From the NCBI GenBank assembly GCA_025617745.1, contig CM046853.1, positions 34,542,625 to 34,606,624 of the forward strand: 64,000 bases of DNA, given 5' to 3'. Positions 23,803 to 35,600 of the stretch are shown in pieces. The position numbers were made by a program, and so were the translations under genes. Positions within the stretch are counted from its first letter, which is position 1. The number at the start of each line of letters is the position of its first letter. A model generated the notes under the pieces. The model did not search any database, was not told the origin of the DNA, and was given only the letters and a program-made list of their open reading frames with translations. This DNA is from Heliocidaris erythrogramma. Lineage: Eukaryota; Echinodermata; Echinoidea; Camarodonta; Echinometridae.

Positions 23803-23978
23803 TTTCTTGTTCTACAGAGTCCCAAAGATTCATGAAGCTTTTTATTGCAATGGGAGATCTTTGATATAACTGGGCCATTCTCCGAAAAAGTGTACAATTA
23901 GAGTTGTACAAATGATAAAATATCAACATCAAAGATTTCATTAAATTCTCATGAATTCAGAAAATTTAATCCCTTGAG

Positions 23979-23984
23979 AATAAA
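23979..23984 (+). promoter_or_regulatory. Candidate poly(A) signal of the SLC49A4-like gene
   Basis: AATAAA lies 177 bp after the stop codon. It is the first match downstream on this strand. Only transcripts would confirm its use. Confidence 0.4.
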
Positions 23985-25038
23985 AAACAGTCAACGGGTG
24001 ATTTTTGGCTACCAACATTTTTTCAAGAAATATTTCCAAACTCGGTGACCCTTTTTCACATTTTGAAGCGAAATTACAGGTACGTTACCAGAGGTAGTAT
24101 CTTAGAAAACTCTGATAGTCTGCTTAATTCTTGCTTTAAAATGTCAACAGTTATGTAAAACTACAAGCTTGAATATGTACAAACATCATGGAAACATTTT
24201 GGAGTCAACCTTGATCTTTGCTGTAAAGAAAATGATCGTGATTTATAAAGTGAAGGTTAAATACAAAGCAAAAATATATATTTATTTCTGCTTGAAGTAT
24301 GTAACCCTAAATTGAGTTTCTATTTGTAGTTTAATTTTATCAGTAATCTCGTTGATTATGTATGAAACGTTATGAATAGATATTACACTTGTGATACCTA
24401 TTCATAACGTTTCATACATAATCAATGAATAGGTATTACACTTGTGATAAAAAAAACAAATGACACGTAACATCTCTGCCAGATTAAATAAACTCTGGAT
24501 GCAAAGAAGAACGGTGTATGGTAACGTATTTGACGCGTCGAAGTTGCGTTGGCATATGCAGCAACAGACCTATAGCACCCATAAATGCATTCTAACTTGT
24601 AGAACATAAAAATATGGCTGCATTCGTAAAAGCAACATAATTCTATCCGTGAAGAACGATCTTAATGTAGATAAATGATTAGATACTTCTATAACATTGA
24701 TATATGTCAAATACGAATACTAACAATAAATCATAAAACTACAATGTTTTTCTGAGATAGACGGTGAAAACAAAATTAGAGAAGATTTTTATAAAAATAA
24801 TACGCATAAATTCCATTTCCCATTGTTCCTGTAATAAATAATGTCTCAGGAAAATTATAAACGACAAATGAGCAATACATAATTATCTCATCAGATACGT
24901 TACAAGCCTGATCAGAAAAGAATTGAGGAAAAATGAAAGGATCGAGATAGAAGATAAGGAATGTGTCAGCAGAAGAGGTTAAAATTTCATTATTAATAAT
25001 TACATAGATTATTATCTTGCACAATTAATATCACATCT
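23985..25038. other. Intergenic sequence after the SLC49A4-like gene
   Basis: AT-rich, with one palindrome at 24352-24425. No gene is recognised. Confidence 0.5.
24352..24425. repeat. Near-perfect 74-bp palindrome
   Basis: TTGATTATGTATGAAACG and CGTTTCATACATAATCAA are exact inverted arms around ATATTACACTTGTGATACC. A partial direct copy of the centre follows to 24450. Confidence 0.85.
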
Positions 25039-25148
25039 GGGGCCTGTAACATTAAGAAATAAATCAATCTTAAGTCCATGGCAAACCATGTACTGATGAG
25101 TTACAATTGATTGTAAGATTGATTGTATCTCTTTATGTTACAGGCCCC
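25039..25148. mobile_element. Palindromic MITE with GGGGCCTGTAACAT ends
   Basis: GGGGCCTGTAACATTAAG and TTATGTTACAGGCCCC are inverted ends, with AATCAATCTTAAG and TAAGATTGATTG as inner arms. Confidence 0.85.
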
Positions 25149-25269
25149 TGGACAAAGCAATTTGCCACAGGGACTGACAGACACCTAATTCGTCTTCAGT
25201 GACAAATTAAAATTCTAGTTGTATATTCATTGTGTGTGAAAATGTTAATGTTTCCATATAGGACAGGTA

Positions 25270-25445
25270 CAGTGGAACCTTGTTATAAAGAACACTCGTA
25301 AAACAAACTCTCATTACAACAAGGTAATTTTGCTGGTCCTCGTTCTTTGTATACCATTGTTTTTTTAACCCTAATATAACAAGGAGTCGATAAAAAGAGG
25401 TAATTTCCTTGGTCCCAAGGCGTTCGTTATAACGAGGTTCCACTG
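25270..25445. mobile_element. Pogo-like MITE, family CAGTGGAACCTCG, copy 2
   Basis: CAGTGGAACCTTGTTATAAA and CGTTATAACGAGGTTCCACT are inverted ends flanked by TA on both sides. It shares GAGGTAATTTCCTTGGTCCC with copy 3. Confidence 0.9.
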
Positions 25446-25614
25446 TACAAGTAAACTCCCCGTGAACCTACTCAGTGGAAGGACTGTGCATACACCCTGG
25501 CTACTGAAGAACACGTTATCATTTGCATGTCCAGATATTGATTAACTGGGCAGCGGAATTCCCTCCAGAGGGGAGGTAGAATTTTCCTTGGTCCGCCCAG
25601 ATGACATATATGTA

Positions 25615-26695
25615 CACTCTTAAAAATGCGTGGTCAAAAATAACCCCAAACGGGGTTACAAATGACCCCAAACGGGGTTACAAATGACCCCGCATGCGGG
25701 ATCAACTATGCACAAACCCTGTGCGTGGTCACCCAAAGTAACCACATATGTGGTCAAATGTGGTCAAAATGTAACCACGATTTCTGCATAATTTGACCCC
25801 GCATACTAATGATCATTACCTTATAACCCCGTCAAAACGTACGGGGTCATTTCTTCCGACCACGCAACGTGGTCATTTCCCGTCGGACGGGGTTGATACT
25901 TCTGCCGGATGCGCGTGTACCATCCATGTTTCAAAGATTAAATAAAAAATAAAAAAAAGAAGCTAATGTCAAGTAATATCATAACATATTTTGTATACTA
26001 TGACCTATCCTCTCCTATCGTATAGCATTCATACCCCTATCATCCTACTTTAACCCTACTCCCATTATAGTCCTACATCCTATACCTATATATCCTGAAA
26101 ACCTTTACTTTATTATATAGGGAGTGTATTGCAGTGCTTGCTAAAAGTGGTTAAAGATTTTAATTTAATTTTCTAATGTAGATTTTTAGATCTTAAACCT
26201 AATTACATGTTTGAATATGTACAACATAATAATTAGTATACATACATTTTTCATCACATTTCAAAGTGCAATCATTGCATAAAAACTTAAAAATCAAGTG
26301 TCATTTATATATATAAATTCTGGTTGTTTACGGTTGCTCATGGGTATTCAGGATACATCATGAATATTCATGACAATGGCCCAACGTTTAACCAAGTAGA
26401 AGTCGGACCAATACTTTGCTGATGAATAAGCAATATTTCAAATGGTTAGTGATTAACCAGTGAAATTGGAACATTGTGACCAACATATTTTTGGAAATAA
26501 CCCATATGGTGTTGACCAATCGCATTGGTACATTTTTTGACCAGTCCTTTTTTAGAGTGCATTAAAATGACCAGTTTTTGCAAGGTCAAAATGACCACGC
26601 AAAAACTGGTCATTTTAATGCAGCGGGAGAATTTATTGATCGAAAACAACCCCGAAACGTGGTCGAATTTATGCGACCCCGCATTTTTAAGAGTG
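25615..26695. mobile_element. 1.1-kb element with CACTCTTAAAAATGCG ends
   Basis: CACTCTTAAAAATGCG is mirrored by GCATTTTTAAGAGTG, with TA on each side. The subterminal parts repeat GGGGTTACAAATGACCCC-like and ACTGGTCATTTT hairpins. The middle is AT-rich and has no transposase, so it is a non-autonomous element. Confidence 0.85.
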
Positions 26696-26857
26696 TATAG
26701 ACATGCTGCAAGTTGTCTAAAATTATATATGCAAGGCCCTTGAACAGGAGGAATTCTTGGCAGATTATCTGCTTGTATGTACTTTAATACATGTATCACT
26801 ACACAGTAAGGATGGCTAAATTTCTGTCCTGTGCGTGGAGTTTAACACCAACATCAG

Positions 26858-27049
26858 ACCTGCCAATCCTGAAACCCAAGAAATAGGGACAAATGACAAC
26901 GCAGAGGCTAAAAATAGGGACATTTCTGAGTTTCCTATAGATTACTGCAGGCAGATTTTTACAAAAATAGGGACACAGTGGTAGAAGTGGCCCTTTTTTT
27001 TACCAAAATCGGGATTGTCCCTGTTAAATAGGGACAGTTGGCAGGTATG
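26858..27049. mobile_element. MITE with ACCTGCCAA ends
   Basis: ACCTGCCAATCCTG is mirrored by CAGTTGGCAGGT. Four AATAGGGACA units lie inside. A related end (ACTTGCCAATCTTCC) is at 10921. Confidence 0.7.
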
Positions 27050-27129
27050 TTACCTCTGTTCGAGTATATCACTTTCAGGGAGCAAATGAGTAAAAACTAC
27101 ACTTTACTTGAACTATACATGTACTTCTG

Positions 27130-27335
27130 TGATAAGAAAAAGAAAGAACTTGAAATCAATCAAGTGGTTCGCCATATGTATCCAACTGTTTATTTTTCCT
27201 TAACAAAGTTTTCTACCCATGCCTCGGGTCTTCCTCAGTGTTTAGACAATTGTCTTTAGACAATCAGTATTTAAACAGTTGGATACATATGGTGAACCAC
27301 TTGTTTCAAAGTTCTTTCTTCTTGTTCTTATTATC
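27130..27335. mobile_element. Palindromic MITE with CAAGTGGTTC arms
   Basis: CAAGTGGTTCGCCATATGTA and TACATATGGTGAACCACTTG are inverted arms. The pairing extends outward through AGAAAGAACTT. TTGTCTAAAC palindromes are at the centre. Confidence 0.8.
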
Positions 27336-27354
27336 CAACACGTGGCATTATATA

Positions 27355-27440
27355 TATATATATATATCAATATGGCACGAAAAAGAGACATAACGAAGCT
27401 ATTCGACCTGCACTCATCAGGTTATCACGCAGGTATATAA
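27355..27440 (-). repeat. Dispersed repeat copy (pair with 122-190)
   Basis: TATGGCACGAAAAAGAGACA through GGTTATCACGCAGGTAT is the reverse complement of the segment at the start of the window. Confidence 0.8.
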
Positions 27441-27456
27441 CAAACTAGAAATATCA

Positions 27457-27640
27457 CTGGGCGTTGTGGCGTGCGCCTGTAATCCAGCTACCAGTGGAAG
27501 TTATAAACTGATTCAGCGGACCCAGGTTTGAGACTGAGTCACGTCTTTCGGATGGTGACGTTAAAGGTCGGTCCCAGACGTAAATAATCATATCTGATTG
27601 ATACACTTCTGTAAAACCCCAATTACACACACTGAAGATG
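27457..27640 (+). mobile_element. SINE-like element
   Basis: It starts CTGGGCGTTGTGGCGTGCGC and CTGTAATCCAGCTACC, which resembles the 5' part of 7SL RNA and Alu. Further on is CGTCTTTCGGATGGTGACGT, close to a core I remember from widespread invertebrate SINEs. The tail is not clear. The 7SL likeness may be convergence of a short motif. Confidence 0.55.
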
Positions 27641-27664
27641 ACTAATACCCCCGCCCCGTGACAA

Positions 27665-28065
27665 CAGCCTTTCTTGACTTTTGGTCGAAAACTGAGGAAG
27701 TAGTTCGATCTGCAAGATTTTTCCGTTTTACTGCCATAGATATGCCATTTCCATGGCAACGCAGCTTCCGACTCATCCGAAAAATATGTCTTGCACATTT
27801 TCCCACCAAGACCAATTTGTGTACCAAATTTCATGACTTTCGGTCAAAAACGGAGGAAGTAGTTCGATCCGCAATGTGTTTCCTTGATTTTCTGCCATAA
27901 ATATGCCGCTGCCATAAATATGCCGTTACCATGGCAACGCAGATTCCGACTCATCTGAAAAGTATGTCTTGCACATCTTCCCATCAAGACCAATGTGTGT
28001 ACCAAATTTCATGACTTTCGGTCAAAAACTGAGGAAGTAGTTCGATCCGCAAGATTTGCAACGGA
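27665..28065 (+). repeat. Tandem repeat, unit about 180 bp, about 2.3 copies
   Basis: GACTTTCGGTCAAAAAC..GAGGAAGTAGTTCGATC..GCCATTTCCATGGCAACGCA-type units recur starting near 27670, 27835 and 28012. Copies differ at a few per cent of positions, with a small internal duplication of TGCCATAAATATGCCG. Confidence 0.85.
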
Positions 28066-28461
28066 CCGCCCGATATGATATATATATCAAAGCTCCATAT
28101 AATATGCATTGTCCATATATGCACAAATGTTATTTGTTATGCATTCCGTCACTTCTAAACCACAAGTATTTTGTGCCATTCAATTTTAGTCGAAAATATA
28201 AGTACCGTATCTCCTCCAAATTTGTCATATATTCACACCAGTATAACCTCGGGTGCATGACTGCATGTATAAAAATATTTTGCATGGCAATTTTTTATAA
28301 AAGTTTGTATTTAATTTGAATGAGCTGTTTCCATATAAATATAGTGTGAAATATATCAAGACTTGTAGATATATATTGTCAGTCTTTTACATTTTGAAAT
28401 TTGCTTCATTTCCATCTCCATGCTAATAGCAGGTGGTTAACCCCTTGCTAGCTCTCGATTC

Positions 28462-28592
28462 CAGAGGCGGCAGAACGTCAGGCTCGGACAATGGAAGTGG
28501 GGGGGGGGGGGGGGGGGGGTGGCGGGGCACCTTTTGTCCGCCAAACAAAGCCCCCCCCCTTAATTGTCTGCGCCCGGATCTGTTGCCTCTGC
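28462..28592. mobile_element. Palindromic MITE, family GAGGCGGC, copy 2
   Basis: CAGAGGCGGCAGAACGTC and GATCTGTTGCCTCTG are the ends. It shares CTCGGACAATGGAAGTGG and GTCCGCCAAACAAA with copy 1. A G run of about 21 has expanded in the left arm. Confidence 0.8.
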
Positions 28593-28810
28593 TTGAATCA
28601 AGTCACTCTACATACATGTACTATTAATTCCTTTTTAATGTTTTTGTTTCCTTCGTGTATTTATAGAGCATACAGCAAAATCATTCTTTTCTATATCTCT
28701 GCACACAACACTAATTTCTATCATGTCCCAATTATTTGTAATGCTTGGGAAGGCTAATATCAAGTATAAATGTTGATTTGTAGTTGTACTTATTCATTGT
28801 TCATAAAATA

Positions 28811-29208
28811 CAGCGGAAACTCACTATAACAAGGAACTTGGGAGCATGAAAATTACCTTGATATATCAGGGGAGGGTTTCATCAAGCGTTTTGTCAGTGA
28901 TTTTTACTGACAATTTGCTCTCAGCCAATCAGATGCAAGGATTTCAGTAGCTTATAACAGTTGTCGGTAAAAATCACTGACAAAACGCTTGATGAAACGC
29001 TCCCCTGGAATCTCCTATCTGGGTAAAAATCAAAAGAACCTGGGAATTGCAAACTTCCCTTGTTAAAAAGAACACTATCGTTATAACAAGGTGATTTTGC
29101 CGGTCCCACTTCTTTGTATTCTATTGTTTTTTAGCCCTAACATAACAAGATTTCAATATAAAGAGGTAATTTCCTTGGTACCAAGGGGTTTGTTATGAGG
29201 TTCCACTG
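28811..29208. mobile_element. Pogo-like MITE, family CAGTGGAACCTCG, copy 3, interrupted
   Basis: CAGCGGAAACTCACTATAAC and GTTATGAGGTTCCACTG are the ends. The left part AAAATTACCTTGATATATCA continues as GGAATCTCC only after the foldback MITE 28869-29005, by comparison with copy 1. Confidence 0.85.
28869..29005. mobile_element. Foldback MITE, family 1, copy 3, nested
   Basis: GGGTTTCATCAAGCGTTTTG and CAAAACGCTTGATGAAACGC are near-perfect inverted ends, with the same inner arms and core as copies 1, 2 and 4. Confidence 0.9.
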
Positions 29209-29922
29209 CACTTTAATTTGCTGTCCAGTTGATAGTGCTTGTGGGAAGTCATTTTTCTCAAATTCAATGTATACTGTTAATATTTGTTATACTTCGGGAG
29301 GACGAGCAAAACTACTTTCATGTGTAAGGAAATATAAACTCAGATGTCTACTAGCTCTGAAGCATATGTGTGGGCCACATCAAAGATATGCAATGCGTTA
29401 GTACTAATTCATGTATTGGCAAAAAGTGAATTCATTTGAATATGGATGTACAATACATGAATAAATGGACAACTTTTTATATTAAATTCAAAATAATAAA
29501 ATTTTATCTGTCCATGGTATTTGTGCATAACAGAGTTATCTACCCAACTTTTCTCACTACGGTATACTTCTCTTGAAAACTGTCCTGTTCTTGATTTTTA
29601 TACCATCCCCCCTTTTTCTTTCTCTGTTCATCTTAGTCTCAATCTTTCCTACATTTTATCAGTGGAGCCTTAAATTACCCAATTTAATTTTCTTTTCTCC
29701 TTCCATGAAGGCAGACAGTTTAAAGGCCAAGTCCACCTCAATATCAAGTTGATTTGAATAAACAGTAAAATTAAACAAGCATAAAAGTAAAAATTTCACT
29801 GAAATCGGATGTAAAATAAGAAAGTTTTGCATTATTTCATGAAACAGTGATATTCATAACATGGGCAGTATGCAAATGAGTGAACCGATGTCATGCACTC
29901 ACTTTTCCTGTACTAACTGTAC

Positions 29923-30153
29923 TTGTCTGATTTTAATATACATAGACCAAATACAACAGTAATGGCGGAAATTCTTCTTACAAAAAATGCTTGCCATCTT
30001 AAAAAGCTTGTTAAATTTGTTAAAATTATTATGCAGCAATTCACATGTAAATCAAAAGAGGATAGAGTTGTTGATGTTATAGGTGACAATCAAAGTCAGG
30101 TAGTTACACGTAGTGGTAGAATAGTTAAAAACCCTATACGTCTAGTACTTTAG
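29923..30153 (+). CDS. Short retroelement-like reading frame (fragment)
   Basis: 77 codons ending QVVTRSGRIVKNPIRLVL. A TRSGR-x-V-K-x-P-x-R ending is common at the C-terminus of retroelement polyproteins; the rest is not recognisable. It ends in TAG and lies inside an inverted-repeat element. I treat it as a fragment, not a host gene. Confidence 0.35.
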   Translation: MSDFNIHRPNTTVMAEILLTKNACHLKKLVKFVKIIMQQFTCKSKEDRVVDVIGDNQSQVVTRSGRIVKNPIRLVL

Positions 30154-30357
30154 TTGTATTTACACTGTATATATATATATATATTTATTGTTGTTTTTGT
30201 TTTTTAATGTTTCGTTGAGAAATGTTGTTTAATATGTAAACTATATACCAATGTACAAGTATTTAATATACCATTTATATTATTGTAAATATGATGTGCT
30301 CTCATACCCCGAGAGGGGGTCGATAGAGTGAATAAAATCCTATCTTATCTTATCTTC
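30154..30357 (+). mobile_element. Retroelement 3' tail with ATCTT repeats
   Basis: CCCCGAGAGGGGGTCGATAG forms a small hairpin and is followed by AATAAAATCCTATCTTATCT and further ATCTT units. Short terminal repeats are typical of LINE 3' ends. Confidence 0.55.
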
Positions 30358-30741
30358 TATCCTTATATGAAATATATATTTCATTTTTTGCTTCAATAAT
30401 GTAAAACATGGTTTGACTCCATATGGAACATCTAAAATCATAATAATTGTAACTTATTTTCATACAAGGATTCTTTATTATCACATCTATAAAAATTGAA
30501 ATATTTGAAATTTCATATAATAAAATACATAAGGAAAAGTGAGTGTGTGACATCATCGGTTCACTCATTTGCATACCGCCTATGCTATGCATATCACTGT
30601 TTCATGAAATAATGCAAAACTTCAAAATGCCATAACTTTCTTATTTTACATCCTATTTCAGTGAAATTTTTACTGTTACGCTAGTTTAATTTTACTCTGT
30701 TTATTCAAATCAACTTGATATTGAGGTGGACTTGGCCTTTA

Positions 30742-32186
30742 AAGTAATGTGCTTACCAAACAAACACCCTCCACCCCTTCCCCCCTCAAAAAATGTGATT
30801 CAATGAAAGAATGCTTTTACCAAACAAATGAAATTAAACACCCTCTACCCCATTCCCCCCCAAAAAACAAAAACAAAAACAAAACAAATTGATCCAATGA
30901 AAGAATGTCACCTCAATTCCAATTTTACCCAAAGAAAACCAGTTTCTACTAAATCTATGGCCTTGATAAACAAGAGCAATCACTTATTCTATTATACACT
31001 GTATTTAAATGTACATGTACATGTATATCATAATTATTTACTTTTTTCTCTGTCTACTTTTTCAAAGACTTTCTTTCATTTACCATCAATAATTAAAAAT
31101 GGCGATATAGCCTGCCTCAACATTCTCAACTTCTCTGTGATCACTTTCTAAATACATGTGTACACCAGACATGTTCTTTGTATCATAATTGTGCTTTAGA
31201 GTGTTTAATCAGATAGATATGTATGTATCACCAATGTCAGGACTCCGGAGAGAGTAAAATGACAAAATCTGATATACTTAGATTTTGGATTAATTAACCT
31301 CCTCTTTGCCATTGGCGGAATATTTTGCCAAAAACATAAATTAACAAAAATAAATGTTCTACCCTAAAGTTTGGCAAAAATATTTTTATTACTTTCTATT
31401 CATTTCCTAGGTAACATGGAAAAATAAAGTAACTTCTTTTTCATCTAGTGTAGTCCATGGGCCTTCAGGGGAAAAATTTGCTGCAATTTTTAGGGGCCGT
31501 CTGCAAACCCATCCCGACAGAAAATTTTGTCAGTTTTTGTGCTTTGGTAATGTATAATTATACACCTTCCTTCTGACAAAGTTTGGTGCATATGTTAGAT
31601 GGTTTGAATTCGACCCAACTTGGGGCCCTATTTGGGGGGGGGGGGGGGGGGGGGCTCGGGGGCCAAACATGGTGGCTTCATTTGGGCTGACAAGCTTTAT
31701 GGGTTTGACATGATGGTCCAAGCATCTTTAAGGGGTCAAAGCTTACATGTAAAATAGGGTGACTTTTTCGGGACAGGCCCCTGGCCTATTAGTGCCATAT
31801 TTCTACTCGAAGAGTGACACTCTTTGAACAAAGGGGGAAAAGGTGTTGTGATTCATTAACATTAAAGCTGATGCACTTGGCACCTAAGCCTGTCCTATAC
31901 ATTTTCACATAATGCTCTCCTGAATGACTGAACTTTAACTACAATCACGAATACCGTACCTTAAAAACGTTGTACATGTAAAATGCAATATCTGTAATAC
32001 CTGTATTTCTTGGGTCAGCTTTCTGACCAGTTTTACAAAAATCAGCCATAGCTGAGTGATTTGAAAAAAACGCCCCCACAATTTTGAATATCCAGCAGAT
32101 AATTATGGGAGAAATCTCAGTCTGATCAGTGATCAATGTTACATACATGTAGTTCATCAATATTATTTGTCTTTCCATCATCATCA
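30742..32186. other. Intergenic sequence between convergent genes
   Basis: It contains a doubled CACCCTC..CCCC unit (30765-30860), a G run at about 31637-31654 and AT-rich sequence. The NIFK-like 3' UTR should enter from the right; I could not fix its poly(A) site. Confidence 0.5.
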
Positions 32187-32633
32187 TCATAAAGACACTC
32201 TCTTTGACTTCTTTCCAGCAGTCCTGACACCCTTAGCTGATTTTACTTTGGAAGGTACCTTGGCACTCTGGGCACCGCTCCTGGTTTTCTGTCTCGGCTT
32301 TCCTTCTGGAGTGGCTTTACTCTCAGTCTGTTTACTCTTCTTCTCTTTGCTAGCAGTTTCTTTTTTCTCCGTTTTCCTTTTCTTTGTTGCAGTTGTTAAC
32401 CTCCGCTCTGACACGTCACCAGAATCACCGACCTGCTGCTTCTTCTTCGACTTGGGGGCAGCTGAAGACTTGGTCATCTTCCTCTTAGTAGGACCTTTCT
32501 GTTCTTGTTTTATGGCAGGTTTCCTCGACCTAGACGGTGTCTTTGATGTTGCTTTTGAAGTCGATGCCTTCTTTGGAAGAGCAATCTTTGGGGCGGGAGG
32601 CTGGGATTCTTTCAGTCTTTCCCACTCAGCATC
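32187..32633 (-). CDS. NIFK: NIFK-like exon 5 with stop (residues 198-345)
   Basis: Acceptor GGAAG|GATGC, phase 0; it runs to TGA at 32189-32187. [13 protein letters not shown] is followed by about 130 residues of Lys, Ser, Thr, Ala and Pro, a disordered nucleolar-type tail. The acceptor has a weak pyrimidine tract. The plus strand is also open here but is only the mirror of this biased codon use. Confidence 0.85.
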   Translation of the reverse strand, partial: DAEWERLKESQPPAPKIALPKKASTSKATSKTPSRSRKPAIKQEQKGPTKRKMTKSSAAPKSKKKQQVGDSGDVSERRLTTATKKRKTEKKETASKEKKSKQTESKATPEGKPRQKTRSGAQSAKVPSKVKSAKGVRTAGKKSKRVSL

Positions 32634-35600
32634 CTTCCAAAAATAAACATGAAATAAATCAATAGTATGGAAGTCTCACTTTTCAAGCCATAGAAATAAC
32701 ATCAGTGGAATCTTTATGACTGCATCATTTACATGCCAAACTATTAAAGGGAGCAGGTTGAGAGTTTTATTCAAATGTTCTTTCTGATCACCGGAAGGGA
32801 AATAAGAGAATATCCAGCTATTGTAATATAGCGTTGGATCAGTAAAAAGTTACTTCAACTCAGTTCATGATACAGCAAGTAAGGCTTATATTACAAGTTC
32901 TTTAGTGTTCCAGCATCAGAAAATGTAATATCGTTCATTCAACCGTCACATGTGAGAGGTGAAATTGAATATTTGTCTCATCATTTGCAGGAACCACTTT
33001 CTGTATCAAATTTTGTTTAATGAAAAACAGTAAAAGAACAATCAGAATCCTTTATAGTTAAGGACGTAATATATTCTTGGATTCTCACAGGGAACTTAAC
33101 ACCACTCAGGTATTTAAACGATAATAAATGTTATGTAGGTCACTGAAATTAAATTTCACTTATAGGTCTTTAGTATGTAGTGCATTAATTTCATGAAGAC
33201 TTCAACAAGATTACCCCCCACCCCCGTGAGGTAAGTTTCTCAACAACAAAAAATGTACTCTTGAAGCAAAATGAATTTCCTAAAAGGTACAGGGTTTGAA
33301 TTAGGGTTGCAATTGGGTTAAGTTTCAGATTAGGATTAACCCCTACCATGCCGTGGGCGGCAAATCCCGCCCAAACATTTGAGTGTTGAACATTTTTTCG
33401 GCTCAGAATGGCTTGAAAATTCTTCCTCATACAGAAACCTGAGCCTTCAATATGTTGTTTATTCCTATGCAATAAATCTTTGCCTAGTTTGCTCAAGAAA
33501 AAACTCATTAAAAGTTAAGTTAACTCTTGAAAATTTATTTTTGACAATTGCTCACAAATCTGGCGGCATGGAAGGGGTTAAGCTTGGGCATACAATGTAG
33601 TGTTTGGTCCAGGGTTAAAGTTAGGACTTCAGTAAGTGTAGGATACTGACAACAAAGAAATTGTCACTGGAGTATGTGTTGTATGACAGAGTATCTTCTA
33701 TTTGTCCTGAATAGTATGTTTTCTCACATATGTCAAATATGGTAAATTAATTCTTAAGACATAATTGACATTGACAGCAATTATTTTAAACTTTGGAAAT
33801 TCATCTCAAACACTACAAGCGATTTTATTTTATTCAGGTCCAGTATTAAACATGACAGCTTAATTGATTTTTTTTTCTTGGGGGGGGGGGGGGGGGGGAG
33901 GGCACGTATGATGTAAAAAAATAACTGCTGGAGTATCTGTGTGCAATATGCCAGAGTTCATGAACACAGGACTTGGTAGAAGCCTAGAGCAATTGTCCAC
34001 GGAGCAAATGTTGGAGCACCAGATACTCACCACACCCTCAATCTTGAAGTCGATGCCAAGCTTCTCAAGCTTCTTCTGTTTCTTGTTGAGACCAGCCACT
34101 CTTCGCTTCTGACTTTCCAAAATATGGTCTTTCCCGCTCTGCAACAAGCCATTGTTCCTGGCTGCTGCAATCTCTCTTCTTCGGGGTCTTTTGAAGTGAC
34201 GGAAGCAACCCTTGAAGGTGTCGGCATGGAGCTTCTCCTTAGGCACATAAAAACCTAGGTTGTGCAAAGAAAAGGTGAAAAAAGAAATATTTAGAGAGAT
34301 ATTTGCAGGAAATCCAACTGTGATAGCAAGCTGCTTTGAGGAAAAAAATCAGAGAAATTGATTGGTGAAAGCTGAAACGAAATCTGATAAACAATCCCTT
34401 GTAAAAAAGTACCATAGTATCCATGGTAATTTGACAGTAATTTGACCAAATTACAGTCAAATCATGGTAATTTGATCTAGTACTCTGCATGATTTGATGT
34501 TAATTTGGTCAAATTACTGTCAAATTACCATGGGTACTATGGTACTTTTTTTACAAGGGATGGGAAAGTTTTTAGTTTAAAGATCACATTGCAAGAAAAT
34601 CACCAATATGGCAATTAATGTATCACTAGAAACTGGGAAGCTTACAGATGGCAATCGTATAAGTTTTATGTCAACTGCGTATCTGATGATTATGAAAACA
34701 ACATAAATAAAAGCTCTTCTAAGCATCTGGAATATCCGAGGATTCGCCAGAAATATAGCGATGTTTTGATGTCGTCACACAAGGGGTCGATCCTGCTTAA
34801 GCAGACGTCGTCCTATAATGAATGAACGTAATTGCAATGCAATTATTTATCAAATTATAAAGAGTTTGGTATATTTAACATGACCTTATTTCACACCATT
34901 CTAAAAGGGAAAGTGAACTGATTCTGATAACTAAAACCGTTTGATAGTAAATACACAGGAGAAGGGTCAATGATCAATGAAATAAACCCCACTTTCAAAT
35001 TGAAAAGCCCTCCGAATAATATCACAGATTGTATTCGTTCCCTCTTGAAACGCCGAACATGCCCCGGTGCAAGCAGCTGAAAATACAATGGCGTCTTATT
35101 TTGTTTACAAGTGACTGATTCTTTTATTTTTTTAACGCTGCATTTTTCATCAAAATAATACCATACACGAAGTTAAGAGTGAGGCAACAGACTAACATTA
35201 AGACTGACGCTAGTCAAGCAAGAGAAATAAGTGAAGAGGAGATGACAAAACAGGCACTGAAAAATGTGTAAGATGTTATGGGACATCGTCTGCTTAGACA
35301 GGACTGGTCCTTCGTGTGTCGTCACACATCTCAGCAGCGTTCAAGGAGCTCTTCAGCTGCTATATCAGGGGCTGTATTTTACCGTTTTATAATTGATAAT
35401 AATCATTAATTCAAATGTTTCGAAGCGTTGAATTTGGATAACCTTGTATAATTTATGCCATCTATGCAATAAGTATTAAGCCAATATTTATTTTGATGGA
35501 ATTTTCTTGCAATGTGATCTTTAAGAGTTGATCTAAACATAGCCGAGATCAGAATGTTCATTGCCACTAACTTCACACAGTTATCAACAAACTGAAAATC

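Larger units (their letters stand above)
29721..30741. mobile_element. 1-kb element with TAAAGGCCAAGTCCACC inverted ends
   Basis: 29721-29910 is mirrored by 30530-30741, starting TAAAGGCCAAGTCCACCTCA. Between the ends is foreign-looking sequence: a short reading frame with a retroelement-type ending and an ATCTT-repeat tail, so a LINE or retroelement piece appears to be inserted or carried. Confidence 0.8.

Noticed and set aside
32167-32646. 159-codon plus-strand frame
   Set aside because: It is the mirror of the Lys-rich NIFK exon 5; its Phe/Ser/Leu-rich product is a codon-bias shadow.
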